This document shows positions 59,156 through 64,000 of a DNA stretch of 64,000 nucleotides, piece after piece. Both the position numbers and the translations under genes were made by a program. The stretch is taken from assembly GCA_000310025.1 (NCBI GenBank), contig FN649731.1, forward strand, positions 1,242,893 through 1,306,892. The letters run 5' to 3'. The notes below the pieces were generated by a model, which saw only the letters and a list, made by a program, of their open reading frames with translations, did not search any database and had not been told where the DNA came from. Every line of letters starts with the position of its first letter. The stretch's first letter is position 1. Origin of the DNA: Ectocarpus siliculosus. Its lineage: Eukaryota > Sar > Phaeophyceae > Ectocarpales > Ectocarpaceae.

Positions 59156-60792
59156 GGGGCGGGGTGGTCAAAAAGAGGACACAGGCTCTCGGGAATCCCC
59201 GTTCATCAGCAACTATCCGCGGGGCGCGGTTTCACCTTAACAACAAGGGAGAGCGGATGCGGGCACGCCCACCGGAAATTTGAGCGTTTTTGGCGCCAAA
59301 ACGATGGTACTATTGTATTCTTGCACGCACGAGATTCCCAAGTGGGGAGAGGTGTCGAAGACACGAGGCACGTGGCCATAGCGTTGAGTAGTCCCACACG
59401 CTCGGCAGGGGGTGTAATATTGGCTTCGACCAATTGCCCCCGGCCAGGGTCAAGGCCCGGGTTGTGACGGGGATCGATTGATTGATAGCGACAACGAGAC
59501 AACAACACGCAGGGACTACAATGGCGCATGATTAATGCAGGAGGCGGCGGGAGTCCTACGTTCAAGGCGGTGAACTCGACAGCACAATATAATATAGCTT
59601 GTGATGGTCAACGACACGTTGGAAGAGGCTGGGAATGGTACTGTTCAAGTCTGCAAGCGGGAGCAAAAATGGCAAGCTGCTCCTTGTGCTCCTGTTACTG
59701 TATCTTACTGTATCTTGCCGCTGGTAAGAGGCTGCATCTGTCCAGAAGCGTCTTGGGCGGCAGCAACAGAAGACAACCTGTGCGCACTAGTCGCGTTTCA
59801 GGCCACATTTTACTCAAGCTCGCCATGCTGTCCAACGAGCAGCAGCATAGCACACAACTCCTGGAGGCCAAGGTACTCTTAGCCATTGCCTTTCCATGGC
59901 TGAGCTACCGGGACGACCAGACCGTGATTTCTGCTTCGAATATGAACCATGTAGTCGGTGGACAAATATCGACAGTTTCGTTTGTCGTGTGCTGTGTTTT
60001 TCTTGGCGCGATGGACAAGATGGAGCAATGTGCCAGTTTGAATTGGTGGGTTGCGTGGGCCTTGAGGGAACACACCCTTTCTTTCGCAACGATGATTTTT
60101 TCGTGCGTGTTTGCTGGGTGTCGTACGGAGGGCTTCCAAAACCTCGTTTGGATTTCGCCGCTAGTCAGCACACGACATCAAGACTCCTACACCGAACCAC
60201 GAAACCCATACAAAAATTCTACACTAACACCAACAACAGTCTTCATCCTACACTATAACTACAACTGTGCGCCGTAGCAGTCGCACACCAAAGACGTAAA
60301 CATACACGGAATCGACGACCAATGTCACACAATAGACATGCGCATTTTTCGCTATCATCACAAAAGGTACCGGACTGCCTCGGCACGGCAAGGGTACCGA
60401 TGTCGGCTGACGGAGGCAGGGCGTGGGAGGTGAAAGAAAGCCGCGTCTCCTGAACAGCGGCGGTAGCAGTGTTTGACAGCCGATGAAACAAATTCCACCT
60501 GCCCTTGCCCTTAAAGCACCATCTTTGAGGACTACTTGGAAGTACTTGCCGACCCTGATTTTTCCGGAATTCTCCAATGTAGCGATGATTCCACCAGAGC
60601 CGAATGAAGATACCTATTACAGCGAGATCGTTGAAGCCAAAACCCCGAAGGCACCCCACTCGGTGCCCCATAAATCCCACTAGGCCATAACCAATGACCT
60701 TAGAGCGCAGTGTAGCTACAAACGAGCAACAGTTGCAATGTAGGGACTCCTCGATCCCCGTCACACCCCCAACCACCGTAGCTGGTGATGAG
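59156..60792. other. Intergenic region, no gene supported
   Basis: This lies between the LINE fragment and the last exon of the TMEM35/DoxX-like gene. One stretch at 59802-59876 (TTTCAG border, then an open helix-like segment ending GGCCAAG|GTACTC) looks like an isolated exon on the plus strand, but I found no partner exons. A longer frame at 59528-60277 has no recognisable motifs. Confidence 0.5.
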
Positions 60793-63700
60793 TCATCCCA
60801 TCTTGGGTTTGCCCTGGTCAAGAGGCGAATACCCAACGAAGCCTACCGCAAGGCTCGATAAGCACAACACAAGCGGCATCGGAAGCTCCGCAAACTCGCC
60901 CAAGAACAGCTGGGGGGTGGTGGCGAGCAGCAAAAACAACGAGCACGGCGGATATCGACATATATTCGTCAGGAAACACGAAAGAAGCCTACGTACACAG
61001 GGTTCAAAAAATAACATCTTCATTTCTGGACTTGGGATGCGAGCGAATGGGTATGAGGGACACGTGCGCTTGGAGGTGGCGTGGAACAAAAGAGGGAACG
61101 GGCCATGAGGAGTAGCAAACACGGCTATAAGAAAGGACCACGCCAACACAGTTAAGCCCTAAATGATCCGGCTCTCTGTTGTCCTGTTTAAACGGAACTC
61201 GGAGTAACCAATATGCAAAGCACTGCTGTGTTCCCTCATACAAATGTCTTAATTGTAGCTCCTGGAGCACACCAAATCTTGCTTCCTCGTCTGGGATGGC
61301 ATGAAGCACCACGATAGCACCGTGCGTCGTTCGAACCACCGACAAAAGAGGGCGCGACAGAACATGTAGACCAAATAGGGCAGAAAAATGAAGTACACCA
61401 AATCGATGCGCAACAAATCCAATGCGAAACAGCTAGAGAAAGGTATCCTCCCTTCCCCCGTATCCAAGTATCTCTCAACATTCTCTCCTTCCTCAATGCA
61501 AACCAACACGAGGTTTTTAATGGACGTCTGCTGTACTTCCCTCGTCCCGGAATCGCTTGTCAGACCTAGCTTGGTCTTACGACCATATCAGAGAGTACGA
61601 TAGGCATGCCACAGCAGTTCTCGGCAATGTCCTCGACTCACAAAAATAGTTTGTTCCCGTAAAGTGCGGTCGCGGACGCAGGATTTTGTCTCGCTGTCGC
61701 CTGGCGAGTACATCGAACCGAAATATCGTGGAGGTACTGCTTGCAGACCCAGAACGGGTATCTCGTGCACAGTCTAGTGGGACGGCGTGTGATTGGGGAC
61801 GCACGCGCAACGGCTTATGGTTCTTGTGTCTCAAGCTTCGATTTAGCAGACTTTCCCAAAACCGATACAAATCCTCCTTCAAAACGTTTCAGGACCTGGG
61901 AAGTTCTCTTCCCCCCTGAAAATCGTGCATCCCATTCTTTCTGTCCTCTCGTAACCGTAGCCTCCACTGCAGTTGGTTCGAGCTTTGTTTGGAGCGTTCG
62001 TTGTGTGTCAAAAATATGGCACGTCTTTGGTGTTCGCGGAAAGGTGTGCACAGACACAACAGGTGAGACGGTATCCATGCGGTACGGAAAACACGATCCC
62101 GAGAAGAGGGGAATGCCCTTGGGCAAGTCTGACGTCCTGATAAAATCGTGCCAAGAGGTCGACAATGCCCCACACATTCCTCTCAAATATGGCGAGTTTG
62201 AACTATGTAAACGAATAGCACGTGGGCGTCGCTTCCTTCAGGCGGCATACTCCTTGAGACGGGAAACAGTGCAACTAGCACTGTCCACCTTACACAACCA
62301 ACCAAACAGAATATCAAGAACAGAGAACAGGGAGGTCCAAAACGTTGCTGACAAAAAAAAACGTTTTCAGCCCAGACTACAAGAGCTGTCGTTCTAGAAA
62401 GGGTATCCACCCCCGAAAGTGTCTGCCATCGAAATCACAAGCCTCCACGCGGAAGGTCGGCACCGCGTGCGGTAAGATGTATTGAATCAACTGGTTGCGC
62501 TGACAGCGGCGCCGACAGCTGAACAGGGAGCACTCACGTGTGTGAGGACGACAGCCGACATAAGCCCGAAGAGCATGATCGCCGCGGAGAACTTGTGCGA
62601 GGTAAACAATAGGGCGGCGCACAAGACTTCCGTGCTGCCGTCGGATACGCAACCGGTCACAGGGACAGACGTCCAGGGAAGGCCCACCGTGTGTCAGTCA
62701 GCGACGACGGCGGGGGGTCCCGGAGAATGGGCAGGCGGAGGGGTGAACGAGAGTGAGTTACTGCCGAGGCGCGTGAACCGCGATGGTTGGTGAGCAAAAG
62801 AGAAGCGTCCGTGCAGTGTCGAGAAATGAAAGAGACAAATGTGCCGAGGTCAAGCTATTTTGATGGGCGCGGAGAACGCCTGGTCAAATGTTATCTTTGG
62901 GCCAACAGCTCGCGCCCGCATGCTACTGAAAAGATACGCTCACGAAGATGAACAGATTACAGCAAGCAAACACCGGCGCGATGAAGGGGTGCAGTGTGTT
63001 AGAATGCCACGCCCAGAAAACCGCTAATTAACAGTCGAACACGAAAACCTTGCGATGCTGGTGTCAAGACGCACGTTGGAATACCAAGTGCAGCAGCAGA
63101 GCGCACCACTTTGTGCGAGGGGGAAATTCTCGTCAACATCTGGTGCAGGGGAGTACAGGCTGCGTCGACCCCATGATAGAATCGTCGTGCGCCCCTCCAC
63201 AGAGCATCAATACCGAGCTCCAGTGTACCGTACGGCGCCGAAGACCCTTCGCCGATTCGTTCGCCACCTCCCCAACAAACACAATCTCGACCGGAATCCC
63301 GACAGGAGAAAAATAACTAATACAGGGCGTGATTGAGCAGCAAATGGGCCTGGACATTTTTTTACCCTCACACCTTCCGAAGATGAGCTTCACCGCGGCC
63401 GCGTTAAGCTCGACGCCTATCTCCGAGAAGAAGAACATCTCCTGCCAGAACGGCGTGAATCTGTTCTCGAAGGCCTCGTCCATCGCGGCGTACACGTCGG
63501 CCCCCCACTTTATTTCCGCACGGCGGTTCGGCGGAGGCAGCAGAAAATTTTTAGTGTGCATCAAGTGTAGCAAAGGTTGTTTGCCTCTCAGCAAACAGGG
63601 TGCACCCAGTAACGTCATCATCAGAACCCACGCTACAGCAGCGGTCCACGATCAAGACGCACCAAGAAGGATGAAGAGAAAATACAGAAGAGTTGCCGTG

Positions 63701-64000
63701 CCAATGCCTTTCGTAGCTTTATGCAAATATTCCGGCGGAGTGAGAGAACTCAAGGCAAGGGCAAGGATTGAACTGTACCTCTGACAACCGCGAGCACCGT
63801 TCAGCCCAGCGGTCAATCTCACTCGTGCTTCCTACTACTTCCGGCAGTAGACTTGTGCTGTAGACTGCAGTAGACCACCAGAGTCACACAAAAAAACAGA
63901 CACGCGTACTGTGAGTTGCCGCCCGTCGACTCAAGGGGAGTTTAACTTGAGCGCGGTACGTACAAGGAGATGGCGCCCAACGCGAAAGAGTCGTTGGTCT
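60793..64000 (-). CDS. TMEM35/DoxX-like four-helix membrane protein, 5' end incomplete
   Basis: Three exons are firmly joined: 63507-63374, 62634-62538 and 60909-60793 (stop TGA), with phases 2 and 0 agreeing. The encoded chain reads WGADVYAAMDEAFENRFTPF, then GVELNAAAVKLIFGSTEVLC, AALLFTSHKFSAAIMLFGLM and SAVVLTH, ending LFLGEFAELPMPLVLCLSSL, AVGFVGYSPLDQGKPKMG. The K-x-(I/F)-G-x-x-E-V-L-C start of a helix, the following Met/Phe-rich helix ending in His, and a last helix with a short basic tail are the pattern of TMEM35/DoxX-like proteins. Animal members act as receptor chaperones or peroxisomal proteins; the algal role is unknown. A likely upstream exon (TNDSFALGAISL, 64000 to about 63959) touches the window edge, but its phase does not join directly to 63507, so a small exon may be missing. 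Confidence 0.7.

Noticed and set aside
59528-60277. Open frame of 249 codons on the plus strand
   Set aside because: No family motif and biased composition. Only the short 59802-59876 part has exon-like borders, and it has no partners.

Overview
This is a nuclear genome window from a eukaryote, most likely a brown alga (Ectocarpus-like stramenopile). The genes are split by many introns of several hundred bases to about 3 kb. Most have GT-AG borders and two have GC-AG borders. Exons are GC-rich, and introns are full of CAG/CTG, GT, GA and homopolymer runs. One gene carries a signal-peptide-plus-ASAF-type plastid leader typical of algae with secondary red plastids. All gene models were built by hand from splice sites, intron phase and family motifs. 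In every complete model the summed exons stay in frame from ATG to stop.

Layout. 1-1825 (-): C9orf85/DUF2039 zinc-binding protein, running off the left edge. 1826-2136: 311-bp head-to-head spacer. 2137-7274 (+): plastid fibrillin (PAP), 7 exons. 9933-18870 (-): GDP-fucose protein O-fucosyltransferase-like Golgi enzyme, 11 exons; its last intron holds nested LINE debris and a 274-base assembly gap. 24437-28186 (-): a 619-aa protein with a small N-terminal RGRW...PMR module and a low-complexity tail. 31449-39665 (-): DXO/RAI1 decapping exoribonuclease, 10 exons. 41093-48523 (+): DNA polymerase delta subunit 3 (POLD3/Cdc27), 9 exons, ending in a PCNA-binding box. 51677-57592 (+): dimethylarginine dimethylaminohydrolase (DDAH), 9 exons. 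60793-64000 (-): TMEM35/DoxX-like small membrane protein, running off the right edge.

Mobile and repeat content. There are five 3' ends of one non-LTR retrotransposon family: 3.0 kb, two at 10.1-10.9 kb, 14.9 kb, and 57.9-59.2 kb with a frameshifted reverse transcriptase C-terminus. The family shares a conserved 3' UTR that ends in a C-rich tail. Two copies of a tRNA-derived SINE (29.2 and 35.6 kb) have A and B boxes and an A tail. Other repeats are a 59-bp perfect inverted repeat bracketing one exon, a direct-plus-inverted repeat array in POLD3 intron 1, a 19-bp minisatellite next to a DXO splice donor, and perfect palindromes.

The genes are unrelated housekeeping functions (lipid globules/plastid, glycosylation, RNA quality control, DNA replication, methylarginine turnover). 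There is no operon-like or defence-like cluster. DXO and POLD3 are divergent neighbours, as are the C9orf85 homolog and the fibrillin. I did not find a new multi-gene system; the most novel material is in the repeat families.
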